Counted from the stretch's first letter, positions 1 through 7,967 are shown. The stretch is 15,767 nt of DNA from UBA11855 sp035297385 (GCA_035297385.1 DATGZD010000110.1:1-15767), one strand, 5' to 3'. Made by a program: numbers and translations. Notes: a model not told the origin generated them from the letters alone.

Positions 1-1157
1 ATTCGCCTCTTATCTCGAGCGTCAACTGCGTAGAGAAAGCTCTCTCCAAGTTCTGTGTGAATAATATATGCAAATTGATGTGCAGTAGTTCCGTCGGGAA
101 TAAGATAGACATCGGGTAAGACTCTACCGTTATGGTCGCTTAAATGTTCTACATCTTCAACAGGATATATGGTTATCATGTTCAAGAGTTTAAAGTAAGC
201 TATGTTTATGGCATTTTGAACTCCTGTTGAACCGTTTAAGAGTAAGATTTTTTCACGTATCATTTCCAATGCTCTTATTTGATTAACCGACAGCTTTTCA
301 GGCTGAAGTATTTTGAAATCGCGGTCACCCGGCCTATAGTCAATGAGTTGCTTTTCTGCAGCACGTCTCAATGCAAGTTCAGCCTCCGCAGAACACGGAA
401 TTACAGTGTAATCAAGTTGCTTCAACTTTTCGACGTTCGTTTTGGCAGTGGGTAGATCAATTTTGTTTGCTACGATAAGCATTGGCTTCGCAACTCGTCT
501 AAGCGTGTCAACAAATTTTTCGAAATCTGTATCGTTCCAAGCAGTTACTCTATCTGGATTTAAGCCTGTTCTTCGAGTTGCTTCAGAAACATGCCCACGC
601 TTTATTCCTAGCCCACTGAAGCGATCTTCGAGTAAACCATAAATTCCTTTTTTATCGGCGTCAACAGTACGGGAGATTTTTGGCCAATCCTTCTTCAGAA
701 TTGTAGTCATCCATAATGTTATCTCTCGTTCTAGAAATTGAACATCCTCAAGTGGATCATGTTCACCTGGCTTGCATACGCGTCCCTCGCAGTCTGTTCC
801 ACCTGAAGCATCAACGATATGGATTAGGGCATCAGCACGACGAATTTCATCTAAGAATTGATTACCTAAACCTCGTCCTTCCCAAGCACCTGGAACTAAA
901 CCAGCAACGTCGATAAGTTCAACGGGAACTAGTCTGACACTATCGGTACACATACTGTTTCTTGGATTATCTTGAACTTTGAATTCCGGGTGCACACAGG
1001 GTGTACGTACATAGCCTATGCCACGATTTGGCTTAATCGTTGTGAACGGATAGTTAGCGATTTCAGCTAAAGCCAAGGTTGCAGCACTAAAAAACGTTGA
1101 TTTGCCAGTATTAGGTTTACCAATTACACCCAAGAGTCGCGAGTAGCTTTTCTGCAT
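1..1157 (-). CDS. YchF/OBG-family GTPase, archaeal type, C-terminus cut off by window edge
   Basis: Reading the minus strand from the ATG at 1157 gives an uninterrupted frame of about 385 residues to the window edge. Visible motifs are the P-loop GKPNTGKST (residues 13-21), the switch/G3 stretch DVAGLVPGAWEGRGLG, the G4 motif NKID, and a G5-like PCSA. Near the end is a TGS domain with YPVEDVEHL and LPDVYLIPDGTTAHQFA. The order GTPase, helical insert, TGS is that of the OBG/YchF family (known). Bacterial and eukaryotic YchF/OLA1 have a changed G4 motif, whereas this one keeps NKxD, as archaeal members do, so GTP use is likely (inference). Probably only the last few residues of the TGS domain are missing. 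The start is supported by GGGGAG a few bases upstream. The family is ribosome-associated; the exact role in archaea is not settled. Confidence 0.93.
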   Translation of the reverse strand, partial: MQKSYSRLLGVIGKPNTGKSTFFSAATLALAEIANYPFTTIKPNRGIGYVRTPCVHPEFKVQDNPRNSMCTDSVRLVPVELIDVAGLVPGAWEGRGLGNQFLDEIRRADALIHIVDASGGTDCEGRVCKPGEHDPLEDVQFLEREITLWMTTILKKDWPKISRTVDADKKGIYGLLEDRFSGLGIKRGHVSEATRRTGLNPDRVTAWNDTDFEKFVDTLRRVAKPMLIVANKIDLPTAKTNVEKLKQLDYTVIPCSAEAELALRRAAEKQLIDYRPGDRDFKILQPEKLSVNQIRALEMIREKILLLNGSTGVQNAINIAYFKLLNMITIYPVEDVEHLSDHNGRVLPDVYLIPDGTTAHQFAYIIHTELGESFLYAVDARDKRR

Positions 1158-1207
1158 TAACTCCCCTTTTTAAAGCGAAATGCTTTGCTATTCTTTAGTA
1201 CGCTTTA

Positions 1208-1217
1208 CTTTTAAAAG
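1208..1217 (-). promoter_or_regulatory. TATA box for the YchF-type GTPase gene
   Basis: On the minus strand this reads CTTTTAAAAG preceded by AACC, a good archaeal TATA/BRE-like pattern. A transcript starting about 25 bases downstream would give a leader of roughly 30 bases that includes the GGGGAG ribosome site. Sequence match only. Confidence 0.4.
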
Positions 1218-1271
1218 GTTGATTCAATTAACTGGCAAAAGAAGACTAAGAAAAGATTTTTGTGAATACGT

Positions 1272-1505
1272 TTATTCTTCCATCATAATTAGCGTTAGTG
1301 TTGAGCGAACTTTGTTGAGTGAACGAATTCTACGGGAAACTGTGTCTTTCAGGTTTTCCATTGTATCCGCTTTAATTCGTGTAATTAAATCATAAACTCC
1401 GTATGAGAAATATGCTTCCTCAACACCTTCCATTTGTTTGAGTTCTCTCAGGACTTCATCTTCTGAGCCAGATTCAACATTTATCAGCACAAAAGCTCGT
1501 GGCAT
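1272..1505 (-). CDS. Stand-alone Lrp/AsnC ligand-binding (RAM) domain protein
   Basis: This 77-residue protein is almost entirely one RAM (regulation of amino acid metabolism) domain. It opens with a beta strand (AFVLINVESG), then has the alpha helix EDEVLRELKQMEGVEEAYFS, the loop YGVYDLITRI, and a second helix with the terminal strand STLTLIMMEE. The helix-turn-helix of full Lrp/AsnC regulators is absent. Stand-alone RAM proteins are common in archaea; they oligomerise and can bind amino acids or partner with full-length Lrp proteins (known). The gene lies upstream of the YchF-type gene on the same strand with a 114-base gap, so co-transcription is possible but the GTPase gene has its own TATA box. 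The ligand cannot be read from sequence. Confidence 0.88.
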   Translation of the reverse strand: MPRAFVLINVESGSEDEVLRELKQMEGVEEAYFSYGVYDLITRIKADTMENLKDTVSRRIRSLNKVRSTLTLIMMEE

Positions 1506-1835
1506 TCAAAATCATCTCTAAGAGACTAATTTACAGATTGAGTTAAAAATATTGTGCTAAACAGTGGCAAACTATGTTATCGCGCAAGGACAACTCATGT
1601 CCAGTTAATGTAACATTCAAGGTATTACGCAATCACGGAGTATAAGCATTAAGTAGTAACGAGATTACAAGCGAGAAGTTGATAGTTCCTATTTGAAGGT
1701 TGTTAGTTTCTTCTGTAAACTGCACATCTTATTATACTGTTGATAAAATCAGCTTAGAGCTTCTGGTATCTTACACAAAAAGAGTTAATATTAACTTCTA
1801 CTGAAGAGTGTAAACTATTACAGGGAGAAAGCTGT
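1506..1835. other. 330-base divergent intergenic region between RAM gene and pyrG
   Basis: No gene is supported here. The stretch must hold the promoters of the RAM gene (minus) and pyrG (plus). For the minus gene a TATA-like ATATTTTTAA lies near 1541-1550. A small inverted repeat, GGACA-ACTCA-TGTCC, is at 1588-1602, and a 14-base perfect palindrome is at 1783-1796 just upstream of pyrG. No tRNA or box C/D pattern was found. Confidence 0.5.
1783..1796. promoter_or_regulatory. Perfect 14-bp palindrome upstream of pyrG
   Basis: AGTTAATATTAACT equals its own reverse complement. It ends 39 bases before the pyrG ATG, where a promoter or operator would lie. It could be a dimeric regulator site or an AT-rich promoter element; sequence alone cannot decide. 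Confidence 0.4.
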
Positions 1836-3464
1836 ATGACTAAATACATTTTCGTTACAGGCGGTGTGCTAAGCTCCGTGGGCAAGGGTATTCTAACTTC
1901 TTCTATTGGAAAGATGCTTCAATCACGCGGACTAAAAGTCAATGTCATTAAAATTGACCCTTATGTTAACGTTGACGCAGGCACGATGAATCCATATATG
2001 CATGGTGAAGTCTACGTCACGGATGATGGTGGAGAAACCGACCTTGATTTAGGCTGGTACGAACGCTTTTTAGATTTGAGTTTGAAGCAAGAAAACAATC
2101 TTACAACTGGGCTCGTTTATAAATCAGTTATTGAGAAGGAACGACGAGGAGATTTTCTTGGACGCTGTGTTCAAATTATCCCTCATATAACCAATGAGAT
2201 TAAACACCGCATAAAAGCCATAGGAAAAACAAGCAACGTTGATATTGTCCTAACAGAGGTTGGCGGCACAGTTGGTGACATTGAAGGTTTACCATTTTTG
2301 GAAGCTATACGTCAAATGCGTGTCGAAGAAGGGTACGAGAATACATTGTACGTTCATGTTGCTTTAGTTCCTGTATTAGACGTCACTGGTGAGATGAAGA
2401 CTAAGCCGCTACAACATAGTGTGAACGAGCTTCGTCGAATCGGTATACAACCTGATACAATTGTTGCCAGAAGCCCAAGAATGATCGATGCCGAAGCTTT
2501 GAGAAAGATTGCTCTATTTGGAACCATTCCTGAAAGCGCTGTTTTTTGCAGTTATAACGCTCAATCAATATATCAAGTACCCTTAATTCTCGATAGGCAG
2601 GGTATGGGAGATTTTATTTGTCAGAGATTAGGTTTCAAATGTTCTGGCACAGATTTTAACGAGTGGCAACAAGTCGTTGATGCTATTGTTAAGCCAGAGA
2701 ATGAGGTTAAGGTTGCATTAATAGGTAAATATGCTGGACTCTCAGATAGTTATGTCAGTATGAGTGAAGCCCTTCGACATGGAGGAGCAGCATGCAGAAC
2801 AAGGGTTAACATATCTTACTTGGAAGCAGAACAGTTGGAACAGAGTCCCCAATCTATCGATGAACTCAAATCATACGATGGCATCTTTGTTCCTTACGGT
2901 TTTGGACCAAGAGGAACTGAAGGAAAAATAGCGGCAATAAAGTTTGCTCGAGAAAATGACATACCATTTTTAGGAATCTGCTACGGTTTTCAACTCTCAG
3001 TTATAGAGTTTGCACGCAATGTTTGTAGTTTAAAAGATGCAAATAGTACAGAGATCAATCCAAGTACACCGAACCCAGTAATTGATTTAATGCCCGAACA
3101 AAAAGACATCGAAAACAAAGGAGCCACAATGCGCTTAGGCGCACATAAGATTGTACTTGAAAAAGGATGCATGGCAAACCGACTATACAAACAAACAGAA
3201 ATTCATGAGCGGCATCGCCACAGGTTTGAAGTAAACTTAAACTACACAGACATTCTAGCGAAGAACGGCTTATGCTTCACAGGAAAAAGCGCAGACGGGA
3301 GAAGAATGGAGACTGTAGAGTTGCCCACAAAATACTTCTTCTTTGCATCACAATTTCATGGAGAATTCAAAAGTAGACCCGGCAGGCCGTCGCCTGAATA
3401 CTTTGGCTTCATCCAAGCATGTTTAAGCAAGAAACTTGGCAAACCAAAACCAAGCTTTTGCTAA
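1836..3464 (+). CDS. pyrG: CTP synthase (glutamine hydrolysing)
   Basis: The enzyme makes CTP from UTP, ATP and glutamine, the last step of de novo pyrimidine nucleotide synthesis in the cytoplasm. Its 542 residues match the usual length. The N-terminal synthetase domain (about 1-270) has KYIFVTGGVLSSVGKG, the DPYVNVDAGTMNPY loop, DGGETDLDLGWYERF and VGGTVGDIE. The C-terminal class I glutaminase domain (about 290-535) has nucleophile Cys382 in LGICYGFQ and the His508/Glu510 pair in QFHGEF, so the triad is complete. Three residues around the active site differ from the textbook family: PYGFG instead of PGGFG (353-357), CYG instead of CLG, and HGE instead of HPE. The ATG start has GGGAG eight bases ahead. 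A T-rich tract follows the stop. No other pyrimidine gene is adjacent. Confidence 0.98.
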   Translation: MTKYIFVTGGVLSSVGKGILTSSIGKMLQSRGLKVNVIKIDPYVNVDAGTMNPYMHGEVYVTDDGGETDLDLGWYERFLDLSLKQENNLTTGLVYKSVIEKERRGDFLGRCVQIIPHITNEIKHRIKAIGKTSNVDIVLTEVGGTVGDIEGLPFLEAIRQMRVEEGYENTLYVHVALVPVLDVTGEMKTKPLQHSVNELRRIGIQPDTIVARSPRMIDAEALRKIALFGTIPESAVFCSYNAQSIYQVPLILDRQGMGDFICQRLGFKCSGTDFNEWQQVVDAIVKPENEVKVALIGKYAGLSDSYVSMSEALRHGGAACRTRVNISYLEAEQLEQSPQSIDELKSYDGIFVPYGFGPRGTEGKIAAIKFARENDIPFLGICYGFQLSVIEFARNVCSLKDANSTEINPSTPNPVIDLMPEQKDIENKGATMRLGAHKIVLEKGCMANRLYKQTEIHERHRHRFEVNLNYTDILAKNGLCFTGKSADGRRMETVELPTKYFFFASQFHGEFKSRPGRPSPEYFGFIQACLSKKLGKPKPSFC

Positions 3465-3465
3465 A

Positions 3466-3485
3466 TTTTTTGGTCTTTATTATTC
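3466..3485 (+). terminator. T-tract terminator after pyrG
   Basis: Directly after the TAA stop comes a run of six T (3466-3471), then TCTTT and further T-rich sequence without a strong hairpin. This fits an archaeal oligo-T terminator. Confidence 0.45.
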
Positions 3486-3611
3486 ATTAGATGAAGGAAT
3501 ATTATCCGATCATAGCTTAAGGCAAAATGAAAAGCTTTCTGATTCAATATTTTATCAAAATGTTGACGTATGCTAAAAGCCACTAATTCTAGAGAAAACC
3601 GACTTCAAAGC

Positions 3612-3617
3612 AAAAAA
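3612..3617 (-). terminator. T-tract terminator after the CBS gene
   Basis: Reading the minus strand beyond the CBS gene stop gives a six-T run about 17 bases downstream, an archaeal-style oligo-T terminator. Confidence 0.35.
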
Positions 3618-3633
3618 GAGACCGCATTATTTT

Positions 3634-4056
3634 TTATTGTGTTGTGTGGCAGGATTCCTCAAGCAAAGAAAGCAACGTTGGAACCTTGAAAGCGATATCT
3701 GTGAAAGACACGACTCCAACCATCTTATCATTATCCATTACTGGTAACGTCTTAACATTATTCCTTGCCATCAGCTTAGCTGCCTCATCCACAGTAGCTT
3801 CAACATTTATGGTTGTTAAAGGTGATGACATCATTTCCCTAGCCGATAGTATTCTTGGCGCCACGTACTCCATTGATAGTCGTCTCATAACATCTCTTAC
3901 AGTTACGATACCAATGGGCTTGTCTTTTTGAACAACAATTACAGAATCTATATTGAACTTGTCTAATGTTGCTACTATTTCTTGTGCAGGAGTATCAGGA
4001 CGAACGACTCTAACATCTTTCGACATAATATCTTTTACAAGGATTGTGCTTGCCAT
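3634..4056 (-). CDS. Two-CBS-domain protein
   Basis: The 140-residue protein is a tandem CBS pair (Bateman module) with no other domain. CBS1 spans about residues 8-60 (VKDIMSKDVRVVRPDT ... IGIVTVRDVMRRL) and CBS2 about 73-125 (AREMMSSPLTTINVEAT ... MVGVVSFTDIAFK). Such modules bind adenine nucleotides or SAM and act as energy or metabolite sensors for other proteins (known of the family). Archaea carry many free-standing copies with unknown partners. The ATG at 4056 has GTGATG a few bases ahead as a possible ribosome site, inside a near-perfect palindrome that may serve as an operator. The gene diverges from the HExxH gene at 4189. The ligand is not predictable from the sequence. Confidence 0.92.
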   Translation of the reverse strand: MASTILVKDIMSKDVRVVRPDTPAQEIVATLDKFNIDSVIVVQKDKPIGIVTVRDVMRRLSMEYVAPRILSAREMMSSPLTTINVEATVDEAAKLMARNNVKTLPVMDNDKMVGVVSFTDIAFKVPTLLSLLEESCHTTQ

Positions 4057-4060
4057 AAAA

Positions 4061-4077
4061 CATCACGTTACGTCATG
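4061..4077. promoter_or_regulatory. Near-palindrome CATcACGTtACGTcATG at the CBS gene start
   Basis: Seven of eight symmetric pairs match around a single central base. The element ends four bases from the CBS gene ATG and covers its ribosome-binding region. It may be an operator or a translational control site. Confidence 0.3.
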
Positions 4078-4188
4078 AATTGGTCGCACGTGGCTATTTA
4101 TTTGTTTTGCCCTTCAAAGTATTGTGCTTTTTGAGCAAGAATTTATGAGACAGAACCTTATTCAATTCTTGCAGAAGGCTTTTTTCAA

Positions 4189-4698
4189 TTGAGTAAGAAT
4201 AATCTTTCGAACTGCACGGACTTTCGAAATCAATTAGAGACGGCAAAGAATTATGCGGAAGTCTGGCAAATAGTAAAGAATACCGTTAGTTTCACCCTCA
4301 ATAAACATAGAGTCGGTATGATGCTGTTTTTAGATGATTTGCCTTTGCAACTCGGAGCGTACCATCCCGTTGGAACGAATAATATTGTTTTAAATCGGAC
4401 TTTTGTTGATGTTGTTGAAGCTTCTGAAAAATCTAAAAGTGTCGTCAACGCTTTGGTGTATAACTTGCTCTTGCATGAGTACCTTCATGCTCTTGGTGAG
4501 CTCTCAGAGAAAGAAGTCAGACGCCTAGTTACAGTAGTAGCAGAAAAATGCTTTGGTGCAGAGCATGCAGCCACTATTATTGCGCGTAAAACACCTTGGA
4601 TGCTACTGAGGGATATTCCAGTAACTGCTGTGAATGCGCCAAAACGAGTCATGCAGATCGTGAAAGACTTTGAAAAAACAAACACGTACATAGTTTAG
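4189..4698 (+). CDS. Putative HExxH zinc metalloprotein, function unknown
   Basis: I do not recognise a named family. The 169-residue protein has a helical zinc-type motif, LLLHEYLHALGE, with His96, Glu97 and His100, as in zincin metallopeptidases. Gly103 sits where metzincins have a conserved Gly (HExxHxxGxx), but the third-ligand position 106 is Ser; Glu104, Glu107 or a distal residue such as His126 might serve. There is no signal peptide or membrane segment, so it is probably cytoplasmic. The N-terminal part (about 15-90) resembles an alpha/beta scaffold leading to the active-site helix. The start is TTG with AGAAGG ten bases upstream; no in-frame ATG lies close by. It converges with the surface-protein gene, leaving 20 bases between the stops. 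Peptidase activity is an inference from the motif only. Confidence 0.75.
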   Translation: MSKNNLSNCTDFRNQLETAKNYAEVWQIVKNTVSFTLNKHRVGMMLFLDDLPLQLGAYHPVGTNNIVLNRTFVDVVEASEKSKSVVNALVYNLLLHEYLHALGELSEKEVRRLVTVVAEKCFGAEHAATIIARKTPWMLLRDIPVTAVNAPKRVMQIVKDFEKTNTYIV

Positions 4699-4718
4699 AA
4701 CTGAGAGTAAACGTTGCA

Positions 4719-5699
4719 TTAGTCTCTTTTAGAAGACTGTTGGCGTTTAGCGGTTTTTTGAGATTTTGCTTGTTTCTTGTTCGAACCTTTGCCAGATCTT
4801 ATTCTACTATATGCTAATAGACCACCAATTATGATTATGATTACGATAACTATCGCCACGTAGTTTAATCCAGATGATGCTGGATTGGATGGGTTATTAT
4901 TCGATCCGGAATCGGTTGAATTGTTGGATGGGTTTGATGGTGTGGATGAATTTGTTGAGAAACTAGAGGAATAACTGGAAGGTTCGGGCGGAGTTCCTGT
5001 AAGAAGAGGTCCTGCGGCCTGTATTATTAGAGTATAGCTTGAAACCATTCTATCGGGAGTAGCCAATGTCTGGTTCAGGTCAAAAGCGCCAACTTTGAAT
5101 GCACCAGAACCCAGTGGGCTAAGAGAGGAAATTGGCTCTGAGTAACCGGCTGCGATTACTGTGTTTGATGAATTATAGAATGTTGCTATAGCGCGAACGT
5201 TGGTGGCTGTTTGACTGCCCGTATTCTGGATAGTTCCACTCACCCAGCAAGTGCCATCAGTGTCAACAAACGAATTACTGCCTGTTATCGAAAGGTCTGG
5301 ATACTGATAAGTATCATTCGCGGGTGCTTTGACTACTTCGAATCCTATGTGATCAACACCCTGTGATAACCAGCTCATGTCACCTGAACGAAATTCCATC
5401 AAGAATGGTGCTTTTTGTTGGGGCAGCATGTAATTTACATAAACAACACTAGGATTTGATCGAGTTTGAGGACTTCCGTCGGGAGTGTAACCTATTCCGC
5501 CCAAAACAACAGGGTTTAGAATGGTAGAACCTACATTCTGTACCTCGCCAACTACATCAAAACCTCCCAATGAATCAAAGTACCAACTGTAGTTTAACAC
5601 CTTGAGATTCTCAGATTGACTGGATGCCGGATGAATCAGACTAAAACCAAACAGTATTACAATTAACAACATCGAAGCATGGATTATACTCTTCTTCAA
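4719..5699 (-). CDS. Secreted, C-terminally membrane-anchored surface protein
   Basis: From the TTG at 5699 the protein is about 326 residues and begins with a classic signal peptide: KK, a hydrophobic stretch (MLLIVILFGFSLI), then HPASSQ. The frame stays open to 5765, but GGGAG six bases before this TTG favours the shorter form. The exported part has two similar beta-sandwich-like segments, each with GEVQNVGS- or GTIQNTGS-type sequence (FxLYD-like). A Ser/Asn/Thr/Pro linker rich in NxS/T sequons follows, then a membrane span (YVAIVIVIIIIIGGLLAY) and a Lys/Arg-rich cytoplasmic tail. Expected topology is outside with a C-terminal anchor. The specific role is unknown; an envelope or adhesion role is a guess. 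The layout resembles the C-terminal fragment at 14247-14591. Confidence 0.85.
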   Translation of the reverse strand: MKKSIIHASMLLIVILFGFSLIHPASSQSENLKVLNYSWYFDSLGGFDVVGEVQNVGSTILNPVVLGGIGYTPDGSPQTRSNPSVVYVNYMLPQQKAPFLMEFRSGDMSWLSQGVDHIGFEVVKAPANDTYQYPDLSITGSNSFVDTDGTCWVSGTIQNTGSQTATNVRAIATFYNSSNTVIAAGYSEPISSLSPLGSGAFKVGAFDLNQTLATPDRMVSSYTLIIQAAGPLLTGTPPEPSSYSSSFSTNSSTPSNPSNNSTDSGSNNNPSNPASSGLNYVAIVIVIIIIIGGLLAYSRIRSGKGSNKKQAKSQKTAKRQQSSKRD

Positions 5700-5931
5700 A
5701 GCATTCTCCCTCGGTTCCCAGCCGTGCCAAAACATTAAGAAAGCTACTATAAAACAGTTTTTCAATATTGACCGTAAATTTGTTCTAAGATATTAACTGC
5801 AGTTCAGTTTGTCTATAATGAACGTTAGCTTTCAGCCAATGAAAAACACGTTATCAGGCAACTTCTTAACGTTTTGTTCTCCGTTAACACAGATAAAGAA
5901 TAATAATCAGACATACGATTTCTTCTGCATC

Positions 5932-7056
5932 ATGGCAGAAACAAGCGACGTTTCTATTACAGTGCCTAGACCTAAACTAAGTTGGAAGACTGTTCTGTTT
6001 CCCATCGTTGGAGTGGGAGCTTTCTTCTTGTACATCTACCTTTTTCAAGTAGATATTGTAGGTATTATTGCCACTGCACGAACGGCTGATCCATTACCTT
6101 ACGTTGCAGCAGCAGTCCTTAGTATTGTTGAAATATTATTCTACGCATTGTCTTGGCGGGTTCTAATTAATTTCCTGCAAGTGAAAATATCTGTTATTCG
6201 TTCCTATCTTTATGTTTGGTACGGTATTTTTATTGATACAATAATTCCTGCTGAGTCCGTAAGTGGAGAAGCTGCTAGAATCTATCTAGTTCAAAGAGAC
6301 CAGGGCATAACCTCATGTGGGCCAACGACTGCTTCCCTTGTAACTCATCGACTCTTAGGTATGGCTTTGAATGTGATAGTTCTCTTCGTGGGAATGGGGT
6401 TATTATTTATCGAGGGAGTAACCAGCGGCATAATATTAAACATAATTTTTGCACTTGCAGCAGGGATTACAGCAGTTTTAGTTCTGCTTATTGTTTTTTC
6501 TTTCAAAGAACAATGGACATTAAGAGTAGTAAATGGAGTAGCCAACTTTGCGCAATGGATTACAAGAGGAAGATGGAAACGTTTGGCCAAGGTTCGGGAA
6601 GATGCATGTAGAATTGCGTCAAGTTTTCATGATTCTATGAAGAAATTTGGAAGGAATCCTAGACCATTATTGGCATCTCTGTTGATTTTAGGACTCACGT
6701 GGCTCTTTAATCTGGGCACTACTTACCTTGTGTTTTTGGCATTAAGAACACCAGTGTCATGGAGTATGATTCTAATAACGACAGCGATTACTTTAGCCGT
6801 GAAAGCTATACCTGTTGGGATACCTTTTGAAGTTGGACTCCCAGAAATAACAATGACCACTTTCTATACTTCATTTTTGGCGCCTACACTGGGGCTTCAA
6901 CTTGCGGCAAGTATAAGCGCCACTGCTACCATTCTGAGTCGACTTCTCACGTTATGGCTTAGGTTCTTCATCGGTTTAGGAGCACAACAATACTTAGACC
7001 TTAAACCAGTGATAAAAATACGTGCCAATGATATATTGAAAACTCAGAAAACCTAA
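5932..7056 (+). CDS. Flippase-like integral membrane protein (LPG synthase TM / UPF0104 type)
   Basis: The protein is about 374 residues from the ATG at 5932 and has roughly eight membrane spans. Family hallmarks are IIPAESVSGEAARIYLV in the first half and PVGIPFEVGLPEITMTTFY in the second, both typical of the lysylphosphatidylglycerol-synthase transmembrane/AglD-like superfamily. Archaeal members are thought to act on isoprenoid-linked lipids or glycans (known in part, for example AglD); the substrate here is unknown. The frame is open upstream to a TTG at 5809 and an ATG at 5818, which would add about 40 polar residues. I prefer 5932 because hydrophobic family-like sequence begins soon after it, but neither start has a ribosome site. 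It is followed after 35 bases by an acetyltransferase gene, a probable operon. Confidence 0.88.
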   Translation: MAETSDVSITVPRPKLSWKTVLFPIVGVGAFFLYIYLFQVDIVGIIATARTADPLPYVAAAVLSIVEILFYALSWRVLINFLQVKISVIRSYLYVWYGIFIDTIIPAESVSGEAARIYLVQRDQGITSCGPTTASLVTHRLLGMALNVIVLFVGMGLLFIEGVTSGIILNIIFALAAGITAVLVLLIVFSFKEQWTLRVVNGVANFAQWITRGRWKRLAKVREDACRIASSFHDSMKKFGRNPRPLLASLLILGLTWLFNLGTTYLVFLALRTPVSWSMILITTAITLAVKAIPVGIPFEVGLPEITMTTFYTSFLAPTLGLQLAASISATATILSRLLTLWLRFFIGLGAQQYLDLKPVIKIRANDILKTQKT

Positions 7057-7091
7057 ATTCACATGTAATAATTATGTCTAATTGAAAGAAC

Positions 7092-7553
7092 ATGGACATA
7101 AAAATTGAGTCTGCCACACTCCAACTTTTAGATAGACTCTATGAAATAGAAAAACAATCATTCCAAAAAGAGGCATTCTCAAAACAAGAAATCGGCTACT
7201 TACTGACAGATTATAACGCAATGAGCCTTATCGCTCGAGTCAACTCTGAAATTGTGGGGTTCATAATAGGCAGAATAGAAATAACTCGAGGAACATTATA
7301 TGGACATATTATTACATTAGAGACATTGCCGTCATATCGACGCAGAGGTGTAGCAGAGAAACTTCTAAGAGCGTTAGAAGCATTATTTAGCAGAAAAGGT
7401 GCTACAGAGAGTCGTCTAGAAGTTCGTGAGGATAATATAGTCGCCATCAATTTGTACCAAAAACTCGGGTATAAATCAGTGGCTAAATTAGAAGGATACT
7501 ATGGGACTGCTCATGGGTTATATCTTCAAAAAAACTTACGGTTAGAAAACTAG
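7092..7553 (+). CDS. RimI/Ard1-like GNAT N-acetyltransferase
   Basis: The 153-residue protein is a single GNAT domain. It has the N-terminal helices with EIEKQSF, central strands around ARVNSEIVGFIIG, the strand HIITLETLPSYR, and acetyl-CoA motif A RRRGVA at residues 83-88. The C-terminal part carries LEVREDNIVAINLYQKLGYK. This arrangement is that of archaeal RimI/Ard1-type protein N-terminal acetyltransferases (known), which transfer acetyl from acetyl-CoA to protein N-termini. Assignment to ribosomal protein S18 specifically would be over-precise for archaea. The ATG start has only a weak GAAAG upstream. It lies 35 bases after the flippase-like gene on the same strand and is probably co-transcribed. 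Confidence 0.9.
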   Translation: MDIKIESATLQLLDRLYEIEKQSFQKEAFSKQEIGYLLTDYNAMSLIARVNSEIVGFIIGRIEITRGTLYGHIITLETLPSYRRRGVAEKLLRALEALFSRKGATESRLEVREDNIVAINLYQKLGYKSVAKLEGYYGTAHGLYLQKNLRLEN

Positions 7554-7660
7554 ATTTGTAAATCGATACAAGATAAATCATGTTTTTCGCGTTCTTGACA
7601 CTAATTGACGTATCTGCACGTTTCGCTTTAACGCTTCATATAGTGTTTTGGACACAAACC

Positions 7661-7670
7661 CTTAAAAATA
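7661..7670 (+). promoter_or_regulatory. TATA box next to the winged-helix-like gene
   Basis: CTTAAAAATA preceded by AACC is a near-consensus archaeal TATA box. It abuts the ATG at 7671, so transcription would start near 7690, after that ATG. This suggests the true start of the gene lies further in. Confidence 0.45.
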
Positions 7671-7967
7671 ATGAAACGATTAGCCTCTTGCGGGGCGAAG
7701 GGAGACTTGTTAAAACAGCAGACTTCAGAACAAACCTTGGTTAAACAGCTTGTAATTTTGATACGTAATACAACGTGGCGCTGTGGAAAACTGGAAAAAT
7801 CAATTGTGAAGCATCTTCATAAGAAACGGGAAAATTTTGGTAAACAAGGCGTTCCAGTCGGCGATATGATGCAGAACTTGGACTTGACAGGTGACAAGAA
7901 AAATGAGTTTTTGGATGCCCTGAGGCGATTGGAAAAAAGAAATATTGTTAGACTTAGACCAACATAA
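7671..7967 (+). CDS. Small basic winged-helix-like protein, function unknown
   Basis: I do not recognise a named family. The 98-residue frame is rich in Lys and Arg. Its C-terminal half (GVPVGDMMQNLDLTGDKKN followed by FLDALRRLEKRNIVRLRP) looks like a winged helix: a helix-turn-helix pattern, a long helix, and a final strand. The N-terminal half holds one helix with VKQLVILIRN and a basic segment. DNA binding is plausible but inferred. The ATG at 7671 directly follows a TATA box, so translation may begin at TTG 7707, where AAGGGAG lies only two bases upstream, or at TTG 7737. It converges on the helix-hairpin-helix gene with 13 bases between stops. No link with neighbours is evident. Confidence 0.68.
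   Translation: MKRLASCGAKGDLLKQQTSEQTLVKQLVILIRNTTWRCGKLEKSIVKHLHKKRENFGKQGVPVGDMMQNLDLTGDKKNEFLDALRRLEKRNIVRLRPT

Noticed and set aside
1588..1602. Inverted repeat GGACA-ACTCA-TGTCC as an operator
   Set aside because: Five-base arms are weak, and it lies too far from either start codon to assign.
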